A stretch of DNA of 33,617 nt, from contig JALPMN010000611.1 in NCBI GenBank assembly GCA_024243835.1, forward strand, positions 1 through 33,617. The letters are read 5' to 3'. This stretch comes from Enteropsectra breve. Its lineage: Eukaryota > Microsporidia. The position numbers and the translations under genes are program-made. The notes beneath the pieces are model-generated. The model was not told the origin of the DNA. It did not search any database and saw only the letters and a program-made list of their open reading frames with translations. Below, piece by piece: positions 23,901-32,849 of the stretch (position 1 is its first letter; the number at the start of each line of letters is the position of its first letter).

Positions 23901-24989
23901 ATGTTTATTATTGGTCTGTTCAAATATATAAGGAGCTACTTGGAATGGGCTATGCATCCACTCACTTCCACTGATGTTATTAGTCTTTACAACAGCGATG
24001 GCTCTTTAAATGCAGAGGGATCCCGGTTATTTGACAAAGGCGCAGAGATTCTCAAAAGCGGCAAGAACCTGGGTGTTGTGATACTGAGCGGCGGCCAGGG
24101 CACCCGACTGGGCATCGACTACCCCAAGGGCCTCTTTGAGATCGAGGGGAGGACTCTTTTTGAGTGGCATCTGGAGCGTCTGCAGTCTCTCCATGAAAAA
24201 TACAACAGCTCATTTTATCTTTTCATAATGACTTCAGACGCAACGCACGGGAGAGTTTCAGAGTGGTTTGCATCGAAGCAATTCTCATTTCTGAAGGAGG
24301 TTTCGGTATTCCAGCAGAACAGCATCGAAACAATCAGCATTGAAGATGGTTCTGTTTTGCGGCTTGGAACTGAGGTGATTAAGTCTCCAATGGGAAATGG
24401 AGACTTCTTTTCGGCTATTCAGCGTGCCAAGAGCATGGAAAAGGTTGATTGTTTCAACGTTATCAGCGTAGACAATGCCCTGGCTAATATACTCAATGAA
24501 GAGTATATTGGTGCCTTTTATGAAAACAAGCTGGATATTCTCAGCAAGGCGATAGAAGCACTGCCTAACGAGAGTGTTGGCGCGTTCTTCAAGATTGGCG
24601 GGTTTCTAAAGGTGCGTGAGTACAGCGAGGCCGCGTCTGAAAGCAGCTCGGTGGGTGCGATGGGAAATATCTGCAACCACATTTTTTCAGCCAGTTTCGT
24701 AAGATCGATGGCCAGTGCCGATCTTAAGCTGCACGAGGCCAAGAAAAAGGTTCCATACACGAATTCTGAAAACAAGACTGTTGTTCCAAGCAGCCCAAAT
24801 GCTATTAAAAGGGAAAAGTTTATTTTTGATTCTTTTGAATTCAGCAAAAGAAACAATGTGATGGTTGTGCCCAGAGAACACGAGTTCAGTCCGCTTAAAA
24901 ACAGCAATGACAGCGCAACGGACAACATTCTTACATGCTCAGCAGCGGTTAGATCCAGGCGAAGAATCAAGAGCGTTCCCCAAAATTAA
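23901..24989 (+). CDS. UAP1: UDP-N-acetylglucosamine pyrophosphorylase
   Basis: This 362-aa enzyme makes UDP-GlcNAc from GlcNAc-1-phosphate and UTP, the donor for chitin of the spore wall, GPI anchors and glycosylation. The nucleotide-binding signature LSGGQGTRLGIDYPKG is at 62-77. FIMTSDATH (108-116), KSPMGNGDFF, a VDNALAN strand, EALPNESVGAFFK and PNAIKREKFIFDSF follow in family order, and the uridine-site region ends with REHEFSPLKN. Human UAP1 is about 520 aa and yeast Qri1 477 aa. Here the N-terminal extension and the C-terminal domain are mostly lost, but all core motifs remain. The start could also be the in-frame ATG at 23952. CCCC blocks lie at 23882-23885 and 23889-23892. Confidence 0.92.
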   Translation: MFIIGLFKYIRSYLEWAMHPLTSTDVISLYNSDGSLNAEGSRLFDKGAEILKSGKNLGVVILSGGQGTRLGIDYPKGLFEIEGRTLFEWHLERLQSLHEKYNSSFYLFIMTSDATHGRVSEWFASKQFSFLKEVSVFQQNSIETISIEDGSVLRLGTEVIKSPMGNGDFFSAIQRAKSMEKVDCFNVISVDNALANILNEEYIGAFYENKLDILSKAIEALPNESVGAFFKIGGFLKVREYSEAASESSSVGAMGNICNHIFSASFVRSMASADLKLHEAKKKVPYTNSENKTVVPSSPNAIKREKFIFDSFEFSKRNNVMVVPREHEFSPLKNSNDSATDNILTCSAAVRSRRRIKSVPQN

Positions 24990-25103
24990 AAACTTCTAGA
25001 CTTTTTAAAACTAATTTTGCTGCATGTTTATATTTTTATGCCCCAAATGCCAATAAATAGTGATAGTTTAGGTGCTTCATTGTTTAAATTTTTAAAAAGA
25101 TAA

Positions 25104-25148
25104 GCTTTTTTGATTGTATTTTAAATAAATATGCTTTTTTGATTGTAA
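25104..25148. repeat. Short direct repeat, 29-bp period
   Basis: GCTTTTTTGATTGTA starts at 25104 and again at 25133, in the spacer between the convergent UAP1 and Spc24-like genes. Confidence 0.7.
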
Positions 25149-25187
25149 TTTAATTCTTTTAAGTATATTGTAGTATCATTGTTTCTG

Positions 25188-25739
25188 TTACTCCATGCAT
25201 TCCCATATTTTGTTGCAGATATCGCCTGCCGAGCCCTCACTCGTGTCAACCACAAACACATCGTTCTTTTCTTTGTTTTTTATTTTTGCCACCACTTTTC
25301 CCTTCGTTCTGCTAAACTCCACATTAAATCCCCTTACAATCTCATAGTACAGCATTTCCGCACTGGGGCCCTTTATTTTCTGAATTTCATTCTCTTTCAT
25401 TGCGATTGCGCGCTCCAACTCGTTGATTTTGTTCTCAATTTCCTCGTTCTTCTGCTCATACTCAATAACCTTTTTGGCTAGTTTCAAGCGGTCATTGTTC
25501 TTTTTGTTGTATCTCTCGTTGTTTTTGGAAAGTGCGATCTCGAGCTGTTGGACCTCGCTCTCTATTTGGCTGTTCTTGCGCTGGATTATTTTTATGTTTT
25601 CGGAAATGGTCTCCTTGTACTCACGGAACTCATTTTCGTATTTTTTGTTCTCGCTGACCGTTCTTGCCGCTATTTCTTTTAGGTTGAGGCTCTCTACTCG
25701 TCCTAGCATTTCGGCTATCATTTCTTTTGTCTGCTCCAT
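25188..25739 (-). CDS. SPC24: Spc24-like kinetochore subunit
   Basis: This 183-aa protein has a long coiled coil (about residues 30-125, charged heptads) and a small C-terminal globular domain (127-183). That domain, YEIVRGFNVEFS ... VVAKIKNKEKNDVFVVDTS ... ICNKIWECM, follows the pattern of the Spc24 RWD domain (LKLYRSLGV, a strand pair, then the final YIWE/IWD helix). Spc24 pairs with Spc25 in the Ndc80 complex, which links kinetochores to microtubules. Yeast Spc24 is 213 aa. No CCC block touches the ATG. Alternatives are Spc25 or another coiled-coil RWD protein. Confidence 0.55.
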   Translation of the reverse strand: MEQTKEMIAEMLGRVESLNLKEIAARTVSENKKYENEFREYKETISENIKIIQRKNSQIESEVQQLEIALSKNNERYNKKNNDRLKLAKKVIEYEQKNEEIENKINELERAIAMKENEIQKIKGPSAEMLYYEIVRGFNVEFSRTKGKVVAKIKNKEKNDVFVVDTSEGSAGDICNKIWECME

Positions 25740-26065
25740 TCCACTAGGAATAAAATATCAACAAAATAAATTCCATAAAAATATATCTTGAATTATTGCA
25801 AGATAGTGTTACTTTGATTAAACATAAGCATTAAGATGATATTTAAAGGTATGTGTGTAATTTTAACAGTCCTCTTCTATCACAAACTTGTAGATTCATT
25901 ATTTTCAACAAATTTAGTAAAAGGTATTATCAATCCGCATGTGAGAGCCAAATAGTAAAGATTATTGTTGCACTATTTTCATTGCACATTCTGTATCAAG
26001 GGGAAAGAGAGTATTTGCAAACTGCTTTACATATTCTGCAGAAATTTTTACTTGCAAGAGACCAG
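25740..26065. other. Divergent upstream region of Spc24-like and Pop4-like genes
   Basis: The frame of the Pop4-like gene stays open back to GTG 25853, without an ATG before 26066. GGTATGTGTGTAATTTTAACAG at 25849-25870 looks like a very short intron but does not join a good exon. A GGGG occurs at 26000-26003. Confidence 0.4.
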
Positions 26066-26551
26066 ATGAAGAAGCAAAGAAGTAAAAATAATACGATAGT
26101 CGATGCAGAGGCGCATTTCGATGCGAAAATGGCCAAGTCCTGCATAAAGGACCATGGAATGATAATCAACTTCTCAAGCAAGCGAAGAGAGTTAAAGGCC
26201 AGCAAACAAGAGAAAGGCATTCCACGGATTGTAAAAGAGAACTTCACATATGGCGAGATGCAAAAGATAAATAAAATACACAAAGAGTATCTGAGCGAGC
26301 TTAAAGGGAAGCATGTGCCATCAACATTTATGGATGTGCTGTACAGAGCAGAGCTGACTGGTGCAGAGATATCAATAGCGGGAAAAACGGGAATAGTCAT
26401 TGAAGAACGTAAGAATGTGATGGTTGTAATTTTTCCGTGCGATATCATAAAGATTTATCCCAAAAACAAGTATGATTTCAGTATTAATATCGATGAAGTG
26501 GACTATATATTTTACGGAAGTAACTTGAAGATAAATCGCATGCTAAAGTAA
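26066..26551 (+). CDS. POP4: Pop4/Rpp29 subunit of RNase P and RNase MRP
   Basis: From ATG 26066 it encodes 161 aa. The C-terminal half is the UPF0086/Rpp29 Sm-like barrel: ELTGAEISIAGKTGIVIEE, then a strand with KNVMVVIFPCDIIKIYPK, then FSINIDEVDYIFYGSNLKIN. This matches the human sequence order (ADLHGA...GITGI...I-KEDRLK-IPK...F---IDGF-SYIYGS). Pop4 binds the RNA of RNase P and MRP, which mature tRNA 5' ends and rRNA. The basic N-terminal part is family-typical. Residues encoded before 26066 (LQTALHILQKFLLAR) look plausibly coding, so translation may begin upstream by an unrecognised start or short intron. Confidence 0.8.
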   Translation: MKKQRSKNNTIVDAEAHFDAKMAKSCIKDHGMIINFSSKRRELKASKQEKGIPRIVKENFTYGEMQKINKIHKEYLSELKGKHVPSTFMDVLYRAELTGAEISIAGKTGIVIEERKNVMVVIFPCDIIKIYPKNKYDFSINIDEVDYIFYGSNLKINRMLK

Positions 26552-27070
26552 AAGCATTTTAAAATGACCGGTATGATAACATTATGGCTCATGTGTAGTT
26601 TTGTAAGATGTATGCTTATAGAACAGTGTCTCAAATCAGAGCCTATATTAACAAGTTCCGGCTATTCTTAGTGTGAGCTTTAAATGCATTATATAGATAC
26701 TGAGCATTATATCAGGAGTTTTGGCATTTGAATAAACTATTTTCTAACTCTTATAATCTTGCTGCCAAATGTAAAATTGTTATTAAAATCACTCCTATTA
26801 ATGATTCCCAATGAAAATATCTCTTTGTAAATCGTCTCACAGCCCTATAATAAAGAAAGCCTGCAAAATTAGCTCTGCAAAATATGGTTAATTAAACAAT
26901 ACATACAATACAAACTGCTTATTAGCCTTTCACTGATATCATAGTTTATTTGAGTATCATTTTCGCTGTTTTTATAATATTCTTCAGCTAACAAATTATT
27001 TATGCCTGTTCTTTTCTGATTGGTTTTTGTGACACTTCAATTTATGTATTTAAAAAAAATAAATGAACAG
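26552..27070. other. Spacer without recognisable gene
   Basis: It is AT-rich with dense stops; I see no RNA gene. Confidence 0.5.
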
Positions 27071-27073
27071 CCC
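27071..27073 (+). promoter_or_regulatory. CCC start signal
   Basis: ACAGCCC abuts ATG 27074 and selects it over the upstream in-frame TTG 27020 and ATG 27044. Confidence 0.55.
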
Positions 27074-27559
27074 ATGCAGGGGGCAATGGACGAGAGCGCT
27101 CCACAGAAGTCGGTTGCAGACAAACTAAAAGACATTTACAATGATAGAAAAACACCGAGTGAATTTGTCACGTTTGGGGAGCTGGCGCTTCCTAAAACAC
27201 TCGATCAAGAAACGACCGATAAAATTAAGAAAAACGCCTATACTTTTGCCTTCTACCACCTTCTGATATTTGCAGCACTGAATTTTCTGCTTATTTTAAT
27301 GAAAAAGGCCGTGTTACTGCCGATCGTTATCACTCTGGCGGGTGCGTATGTTTCTCAGCACCAGTTTACCGTGCACGGCCATACTATACAGCCCTTCCAC
27401 GTGCTTATCGTGTGCGCAGCCATCCACCTCTTCCTCTTCTGCTTCATAACAAGATTCACCAATGTATACGTGTTGTTTATAGCACTAAATGCGGTTATTT
27501 CGCTCATTGTTATTTTCCACTCAATATTCGTGAAGACAAACCTTGAAACAGAGATATAA
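27074..27559 (+). CDS. PRA1/Yip3-family membrane protein
   Basis: This 161-aa protein resembles the prenylated Rab acceptor family of ER/Golgi membranes, which bind Rab GTPases and help ER export. Its N-terminal cytosolic part carries TPSEFVTFGELALPKTLDQETTDKIKKN, like the family's (R)xWxEFxxxxxxxxPxSxxExxxRIxxN entry. Two long hydrophobic hairpins follow (about 55-93 and 107-150), each probably made of two short spans. There is no signal peptide. PRA1-domain proteins are about 150-190 aa, so this one is full length. The start is chosen by the adjacent CCC. Confidence 0.75.
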   Translation: MQGAMDESAPQKSVADKLKDIYNDRKTPSEFVTFGELALPKTLDQETTDKIKKNAYTFAFYHLLIFAALNFLLILMKKAVLLPIVITLAGAYVSQHQFTVHGHTIQPFHVLIVCAAIHLFLFCFITRFTNVYVLFIALNAVISLIVIFHSIFVKTNLETEI

Positions 27560-27810
27560 AACTTGCGACGAGGGTAATAAAAGTAAAAGGGTCTCTTTCA
27601 AGTGGTAAAAGATGCTATTCTGAATAAATAGAGAAATACTAGTTTACTTGTGCTTTAAGTGTTTTCCTGTTTGAATGCATAAATAGTCTTATTTTTAAAA
27701 AGAAACATCTAGTTTTAAACTTTATCAATGTATACTTATCTCAGCTTAATTTTATTCATGGCTTTTTCCTGTTAAGCTGAATGCGCGGCATTAAAAAATT
27801 TTACAAGTCG

Positions 27811-27813
27811 CCC
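27811..27813 (+). promoter_or_regulatory. CCC start signal with AAATTT upstream
   Basis: TAAAAAATTTTACAAGTCG precedes CCC-ATG 27814. This supports the inner ATG over the in-frame ATG at 27781. Confidence 0.5.
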
Positions 27814-28125
27814 ATGGCTAACAGCAGCACAAACAACCACTTTGTAATACCCGAGAAGCTCGCGAAGCTTGCCAAAAGAAAAATAGACCATGAAACTATG
27901 CTAAATACACAGTCTTTTGCAGAGAAAATAATAACTGATATCGTGACACGCTCTGCCCTGCTTGCAAAACACACACAAAATAATGTCATTGATATTGCAG
28001 AGATATCGCTTATTGTGGAAAAAGACTTTGATTACTCCTTTGGAACAAGGGTGATTCTTCCAGAGAAAAATCTGCCGACGAACGACCATATAGAGCGCAT
28101 GGGAGAGCTCAGCAGACAGAAGTAA
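27814..28125 (+). CDS. TAF12: TAF12-like histone-fold protein
   Basis: From ATG 27814 it encodes 103 aa with a single histone fold. A first short helix (IPEKLAKLAKRK) is followed by a long central helix (NTQSFAEKIITDIVTRSALLAKH), then NVIDIAEISLIVEKDFDYSF as loop 2/helix 3, and a tail (DHIERMGELSRQK) like the EHKQRMA-IRK tail of TAF12. TAF12 pairs with TAF4 in TFIID and with Ada1 in SAGA. Family core domains are about 75-100 aa, so this gene is essentially only the fold. An archaeal-type histone or another TAF is the alternative; the tail favours TAF12. Confidence 0.65.
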   Translation: MANSSTNNHFVIPEKLAKLAKRKIDHETMLNTQSFAEKIITDIVTRSALLAKHTQNNVIDIAEISLIVEKDFDYSFGTRVILPEKNLPTNDHIERMGELSRQK

Positions 28126-28346
28126 AGCTATTATCAGTCGAATTTGCTTGAATATTCATTCTGTTGGGCTTGTTATTAGGATGGGCAGTGAATAATTCAA
28201 TTCTAAAAGATATCAATTAAATTATGCTTCCTTGTAAGTGGGTTATTATACTTATGTATAAACTAAATTAAACAAATATCACTGAGCAAAATACGATTAT
28301 GAAAAAGTTCTATAGATATTTACAAACTCGTTTTAAATATCTTTAT

Positions 28347-30422
28347 TTAAAGAGACTGTACTTTGTAATGCAGCTTAAATACATAATCTATATAATCTGG
28401 CTGATTGTTCAGCGCATCTTCAACCATCATGGCCAGGAACTCGGCCTCATCTTTGGACTCTCCCTCTTTAATTATCTTTACAGGCATGCGGTAGTTGTAG
28501 TGATTCTCGATATCTGTTATTAAATTCCTCAATAGCTCATTTTCTTCGCTCTTTTCATTTTTGATGGACGGATGCATGTAGATGTCATGCTCATTTACAT
28601 ATCTTGGTGTGAAGTCAAACAGCTGGTCAATCAGCTCGGCATCCACAGCCTTGCTGATATAAATAATTATGTTCTGGCCATTTTCAGCGACATAAATCTC
28701 ATCATTCTTCAGGCTCTGCAGGCTCAGACTCAGTGGCTTTGTGCTGTACAGCCCGTTGTACTCACTCAGACACACCAGCCTCGGATAGAAAAATCTCACA
28801 ATTTGCTCTACGTTCCAAGAAACCAGGCTGTAGAAAATGCCGTTATTCTTTGAAAGGCCTTTTGTGTCATAAATTTTGTTTTTGGTGAAGGCCTGTGCCA
28901 GCACCGGAAGAATTTTCAAATTCTCGGGAATAACAAACTGGCTCGCTGATACTGTGGCTGAGCATTTCTTCCTGTAGTAATTCAGGGTCTTGGACAGACT
29001 GTTTTCTAAGGGCACGGGATCCTCCAGGAAGCTCTTCACATATGTTGCAAAAATAGTATCAGGAGCCATTCCAGAATAAAGCTGCTGTGCACTGCCAGTC
29101 TCAAAGCTGTGGTTTAGTATCCGCGTTTTAATAACACCGTCATAATCTATAAAGGTGATCTGAGCCTGAACATATTTAGTTTCTTTGTCCATGCCGTTGA
29201 ACCCAAGTACATACGTGATTGCGTTGCTGCTTTCCATAGAGTTCATCCTCGTTACGCTCAGGTTATCGTCAATGGAACTTGAGACGATGTTGCTCTTGGC
29301 GATATTTCCCGATGTTTTAAGGACTGTCTTGACACCGAAGGCTGTTCGGCACAGCGCAAGTTTGCTGAGCTCCAGATTGAACTTGTATTTTTGCAGTCTG
29401 CTGTAAATATTAACTTTTCCTCCTGAGTACAGGGCCAATTTCCACAGATTGTTCAGGGTGGTCTCCTCGGCATCACAGAACAGGGAAATGTGTGTGTTCT
29501 TTATTTTCTTAATATACTCTTCGTAGTTTAAGGTTGGGCTATTCAGGTTACTAATAAGCGCTACCTTGGTGCCACTGACTAATTCAGAGATGCTTCCAAC
29601 CATATCTAGCAGCGTAAATATAGCTTTGATATTCCGCGGACTTACTTGTGCCAGTTCTGTCTGTTTCTGCATGTGCTCAAGTATTCTTTGAATCGCGGCG
29701 TTGTCAGCACTTTTGGTGAAAAATTCAGCGGACACTTCAGGCGCTTCCCCCAGTATTTTTGACTGAATGATTTTCTTGTCGCCTTTGCACGAGAAGACTG
29801 AAATATGCTCGTGCACCAAAATAAAGATAACGTTTTTATAGAGAAGCTGAAAGTTTTCGTCTGCCAATATCTGCTGCATGTTTCTATAGAGATCCTTGTC
29901 AGAATGCGAAAACTTCGAGTCTACGATAAAAACAAACACGGGCTCTTTAACGCTTACGGTAGTGCTGAGATTATGGGTTGGATACAAAAATTCATAAGAT
30001 GAAGAAAACAGCGTGGATGTGTTGCTGATCAGTATGTCTGACTTAGCACCACATATGTTGCAGGCATACATGATGCCTTCCTGCCGCGTAAAGCAGTTGT
30101 AGTAGGAACGGCATTCTTTGCAAAAATCGGGGGTTTCTAGTTCTTTGTACGCGGCCTTATCAGAAAAGGGGGTTATTACAAGCGAAAGGGGCACACTGCA
30201 GTTGTCATACGCATATTCAGACGCAGGGAGCGTGTACATCGTAGATCTTAGTAAATTTGGATCTGAATTCTTCCTTTCGGTTACAAGTGAGTTGGTGGTC
30301 GAATAAAATGGCAGATTCATGCTCGTGGCATAGCTCTGGTACTTAAGCTGGTTACTATAGAGCTCTTCTGCAATGTTCGGCACCTTTATGTTTTTTCTTT
30401 GGTTATTTGTTTCCTGCTGCAT
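28347..30422 (-). CDS. SEC24: Sec24-like COPII coat protein
   Basis: This 691-aa cargo-binding subunit of the COPII coat forms ER-derived vesicles together with Sec23, Sar1 and Sec13/31. Domains in order are a short N-terminus, LRSTMYTLPASEYAYDNCSVPLSLVITPF (58-86) leading into the zinc finger with Cys 101, 104, 121 and 124, a trunk (vWA-like) domain with VFVFIVDSK, a beta-sandwich and helical region, and a C-terminal gelsolin-like domain (NDEIYVAENGQNIIIYISKA). Yeast Sec24 is 926 aa; the Pro/Gln-rich N-terminus is missing, as expected for a compact genome. CCC lies 4 nt before the ATG, with an AAATTTTT block beyond. Sec24 rather than Sec23 is judged from the pre-finger motif. Confidence 0.88.
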   Translation of the reverse strand: MQQETNNQRKNIKVPNIAEELYSNQLKYQSYATSMNLPFYSTTNSLVTERKNSDPNLLRSTMYTLPASEYAYDNCSVPLSLVITPFSDKAAYKELETPDFCKECRSYYNCFTRQEGIMYACNICGAKSDILISNTSTLFSSSYEFLYPTHNLSTTVSVKEPVFVFIVDSKFSHSDKDLYRNMQQILADENFQLLYKNVIFILVHEHISVFSCKGDKKIIQSKILGEAPEVSAEFFTKSADNAAIQRILEHMQKQTELAQVSPRNIKAIFTLLDMVGSISELVSGTKVALISNLNSPTLNYEEYIKKIKNTHISLFCDAEETTLNNLWKLALYSGGKVNIYSRLQKYKFNLELSKLALCRTAFGVKTVLKTSGNIAKSNIVSSSIDDNLSVTRMNSMESSNAITYVLGFNGMDKETKYVQAQITFIDYDGVIKTRILNHSFETGSAQQLYSGMAPDTIFATYVKSFLEDPVPLENSLSKTLNYYRKKCSATVSASQFVIPENLKILPVLAQAFTKNKIYDTKGLSKNNGIFYSLVSWNVEQIVRFFYPRLVCLSEYNGLYSTKPLSLSLQSLKNDEIYVAENGQNIIIYISKAVDAELIDQLFDFTPRYVNEHDIYMHPSIKNEKSEENELLRNLITDIENHYNYRMPVKIIKEGESKDEAEFLAMMVEDALNNQPDYIDYVFKLHYKVQSL

Positions 30423-30426
30423 TTCA

Positions 30427-30438
30427 GGGTAAATTTTT
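30427..30438 (-). promoter_or_regulatory. AAATTT plus CCC upstream of SEC24
   Basis: On the minus strand AAAAATTTACCC (30438 to 30427) precedes the ATG at 30422 by 4 nt. Confidence 0.55.
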
Positions 30439-30922
30439 CGGGCTGAAATCTTGTGCAGACTTCAAAATCTAGCAAAATTCGCTGATACTGACAAAATGTT
30501 ATAGTAAACGCTTGGTAGGCTATATAAATTCAATAATCCTTTGCTAAGATTTAATGGGCATGCTTTCCAAATATAATGAGTAATATTATACTGATATTTA
30601 ATACTTGTAATGTACATATCACATATTAAAACATCAGTATAATGTTGCTCAAGTTGTAATCATATTTCAACGAAGCAGTCATTATTTACATAAACCAAAG
30701 TCTTACATTAATTAAAGGGTATTCCAACACTCAATTATTTTTATAAAGTGTTCGTGTGCGTATCATAAGATGTTAAATCAGATTTAAGACAAAATGTATT
30801 TCTCAAAGCGTATTTTATTTGATATAGAAATTTATTGTCGTTATTTGGCTGAGGTCTTTTCTCAAAGTTAATATGAAATAGCTTAAAGATATTGTTATCT
30901 TAAAATGGGCGTTTTATTTCAG
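30439..30922. other. Spacer without recognisable gene
   Basis: It is very AT-rich, and I can support no gene in it. Confidence 0.5.
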
Positions 30923-31874
30923 TTATGCTGAGTCTTGTTTTGCAGGCGGCATTGGAAGATCTTTTGGAAGAGTTGCATCTGGTTTGTTCTTAAAATATTC
31001 ATGTAGCAGGGCACCCTCACAAGTGATTCTTTTCAATGGATTAAAAATAAGCAGTTTTTTCAACAAATCAAGAGCATCAATTGAGGCTGCACCGAACATA
31101 TTTTGCAGGTCTGGGCCTACAAAGTTTTCCATGGGAAGATAAGCCGGTAAACTAAACATTTCAGGCCAGTCTTCAGGCGTTGGCGTCCCCAAAGCCCTGC
31201 AAATCAGCTCCAGCTGCTGGATGTCCGTTTCGGCTGCAAAAAACGGCACTCTGAGGAACATCTCTGCAAAAACAGCACCCACCGACCACATATCAACGGA
31301 GGTGTTGTACGACTTAACGCCCATTAGTATTTCTGGAGGCCTGTACCAGCGCGTTATTGTTTGGGGCGTCATTCTCTGGCCTATACGCCGTGTGAGACCA
31401 AAATCGGCCAGTTTCAGGGTTCCGTCTGCCATCAGTAGAATATTCGACGGCTTTATATCGCGATGCACAAAGAAATGAGAATGGCAGGCCTCCAGGCCCA
31501 CAAGAAGCATGTAGAGCCATGCTTTTATGTTAGCAGGCAGAATTACCACTGACTTGCATCTTATTATCTCCTCCAGATTAAAAAGGGCATACTCCTGAAC
31601 CATGTGAATCGCAGTCTTGTGCACAAAGATGTCCAAAAGTTGCAGAATATACGGACTTTTTATTGTCTTAAAGGCCTTTATCTCCCTGATGGAACTCATT
31701 TCCTGTCCTTCACCAAATTCCGTTTTTTTTAATTTTTTTAATGGCTACCAGCCTTTTATACTTCTCTGGCTCCGCTTTAACCAGCTTCTGCTCTGCTGAT
31801 TCTATTTCTTTGGCCAAATAAACCACTGCATACGTACCTTCACCAATTTTTTTGTATTTGTAGTAGCTTGGCAT
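30923..31874 (-). CDS. KIN28: Kin28/CDK7-like TFIIH kinase, frame broken at an A8 run
   Basis: The main open frame (30923-31699) encodes the kinase C-lobe and part of the N-lobe: SSIREIKAF C-helix, HRDIKPSN catalytic loop, ADFGL, a T-loop TPQTITRWYRPPE with the activating Thr retained, and a CDK insert. The order and the QEMSSIRE segment match Kin28/CDK7, which phosphorylates the RNA polymerase II CTD within TFIIH. The missing N-lobe is present upstream in another frame. From ATG 31874 the glycine loop IGEGTYAVVYLA and the ATP-binding lysine in VAIKKIK are encoded, then the frame hits TGA just after an A8 run (T8 at 31723-31730 on the plus strand). One base fewer in the run would join both parts into about 316 aa, the family size. 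Either a sequencing error, slippage or a real mutation explains this. The N-lobe has an insert of about 20 residues between glycine loop and lysine. Confidence 0.85.
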
Positions 31875-31883
31875 TTCTTCAGT

Positions 31884-31886
31884 GGG
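31884..31886 (-). promoter_or_regulatory. CCC upstream of the kinase start
   Basis: On the minus strand ATACCCACTGAAGAA precedes ATG 31874. It supports a start upstream of the frameshift rather than the internal ATG 31699. Confidence 0.4.
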
Positions 31887-32270
31887 TATTTTGAAGGCGG
31901 TGTTATAAGCTGGGAGTAATCCAAACTCAAATGAAAAAACCAGATTACTTTTCTATATCCTCATTAACAACGCAGACAAGCATATGATCCTGGATGAACT
32001 ATCAAATGTCACTTATAACGGATATGTTTTTATTAAAATGAAATTGTACTCGGTAGAAGTAGTTTTAGCATAGTGCTTGATCTTTATAATAGCCTATTTA
32101 CACGCCTGTAATTCATAATTTATATATTGTAATTTACATATAAAAAATCACTGAAAACAATTTCTTTCAAATTTACTTTGACTTTACCCATATGATTTCT
32201 TTGTTTAAAATTTATTCTTAAAGAATAAAGTACCGTGTTGCACTTGCATGTTCTTTCAAATTTTCCAAAT
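31887..32270. other. Divergent spacer between kinase and eL30 genes
   Basis: I see nothing beyond AT-rich DNA leading into the eL30 promoter. Confidence 0.45.
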
Positions 32271-32309
32271 AAAATTTTTAAAAATTTTTAATGACTGGAT
32301 ACCACCCAT
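32271..32309 (+). promoter_or_regulatory. Double AAATTTTT block plus CCC before eL30
   Basis: AAAATTTTTA is tandemly repeated at 32271-32290, CCC is at 32305-32307 and the ATG at 32310. This is the ribosomal-protein-type promoter known in microsporidia and shared here with the HMG gene. Confidence 0.7.
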
Positions 32310-32639
32310 ATGTCTAGAAAAACCAGCAAACAGAACAACCAGTCCACACAGCTCGCACTTGCCCTGAGAACCGGAAAGTACTTTGTCGGCTACAAAAAGG
32401 CCCTCAAGAGTCTTATCAGCGGAAGCGCCAAGTGTGTCGTTGTAGCATCCAACTTCCCAAAGACCGAGAGAACCAGACTAGAGTACTACTGTGGACTTGC
32501 CAAGAACACCCCAATCAAATTTTATGAGGGAAACAACAGAGAACTGGCCACAGCAGCAAAGTTTAACTTCTTGACATCTGTTATTACCATTTTGGATCAG
32601 GGCGAGGCTGAGCTTTATGAGATTCCAGCAAGCAACTAA
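32310..32639 (+). CDS. RPL30: Ribosomal protein eL30 (L30e)
   Basis: This 109-aa, full-length eL30 of the 60S subunit contains LALALRTGKYFVGYKKALKSL (15-35), SGSAKCVVVASNFPK (37-51), then LEYYCGLAKNTPIKFYEGNNRELATAAKF, the order of the L7Ae/L30e fold with its conserved LG-A and N--L--A positions. Codon use is visibly biased towards GC-ending codons compared with neighbours, as expected for a highly expressed gene. No intron is visible. Confidence 0.97.
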   Translation: MSRKTSKQNNQSTQLALALRTGKYFVGYKKALKSLISGSAKCVVVASNFPKTERTRLEYYCGLAKNTPIKFYEGNNRELATAAKFNFLTSVITILDQGEAELYEIPASN

Positions 32640-32849
32640 ATTACAATAAATGAAAGTTATACTCATATTTGTTTTGCTGTTTCTATTTTATATTATACTG
32701 GTGTAGTAGCAATTGATAAGCACTTTGCTACTGTCAAATAGCAATAAGTTTTTTTCTTTATGGGGAAATAATAATGCATTTTAATGCACTTTTAATGCAA
32801 TTTATGTTTGCTGCTCTGGCAGTGTAATTTTTTGCCTTTCAACAGTACC

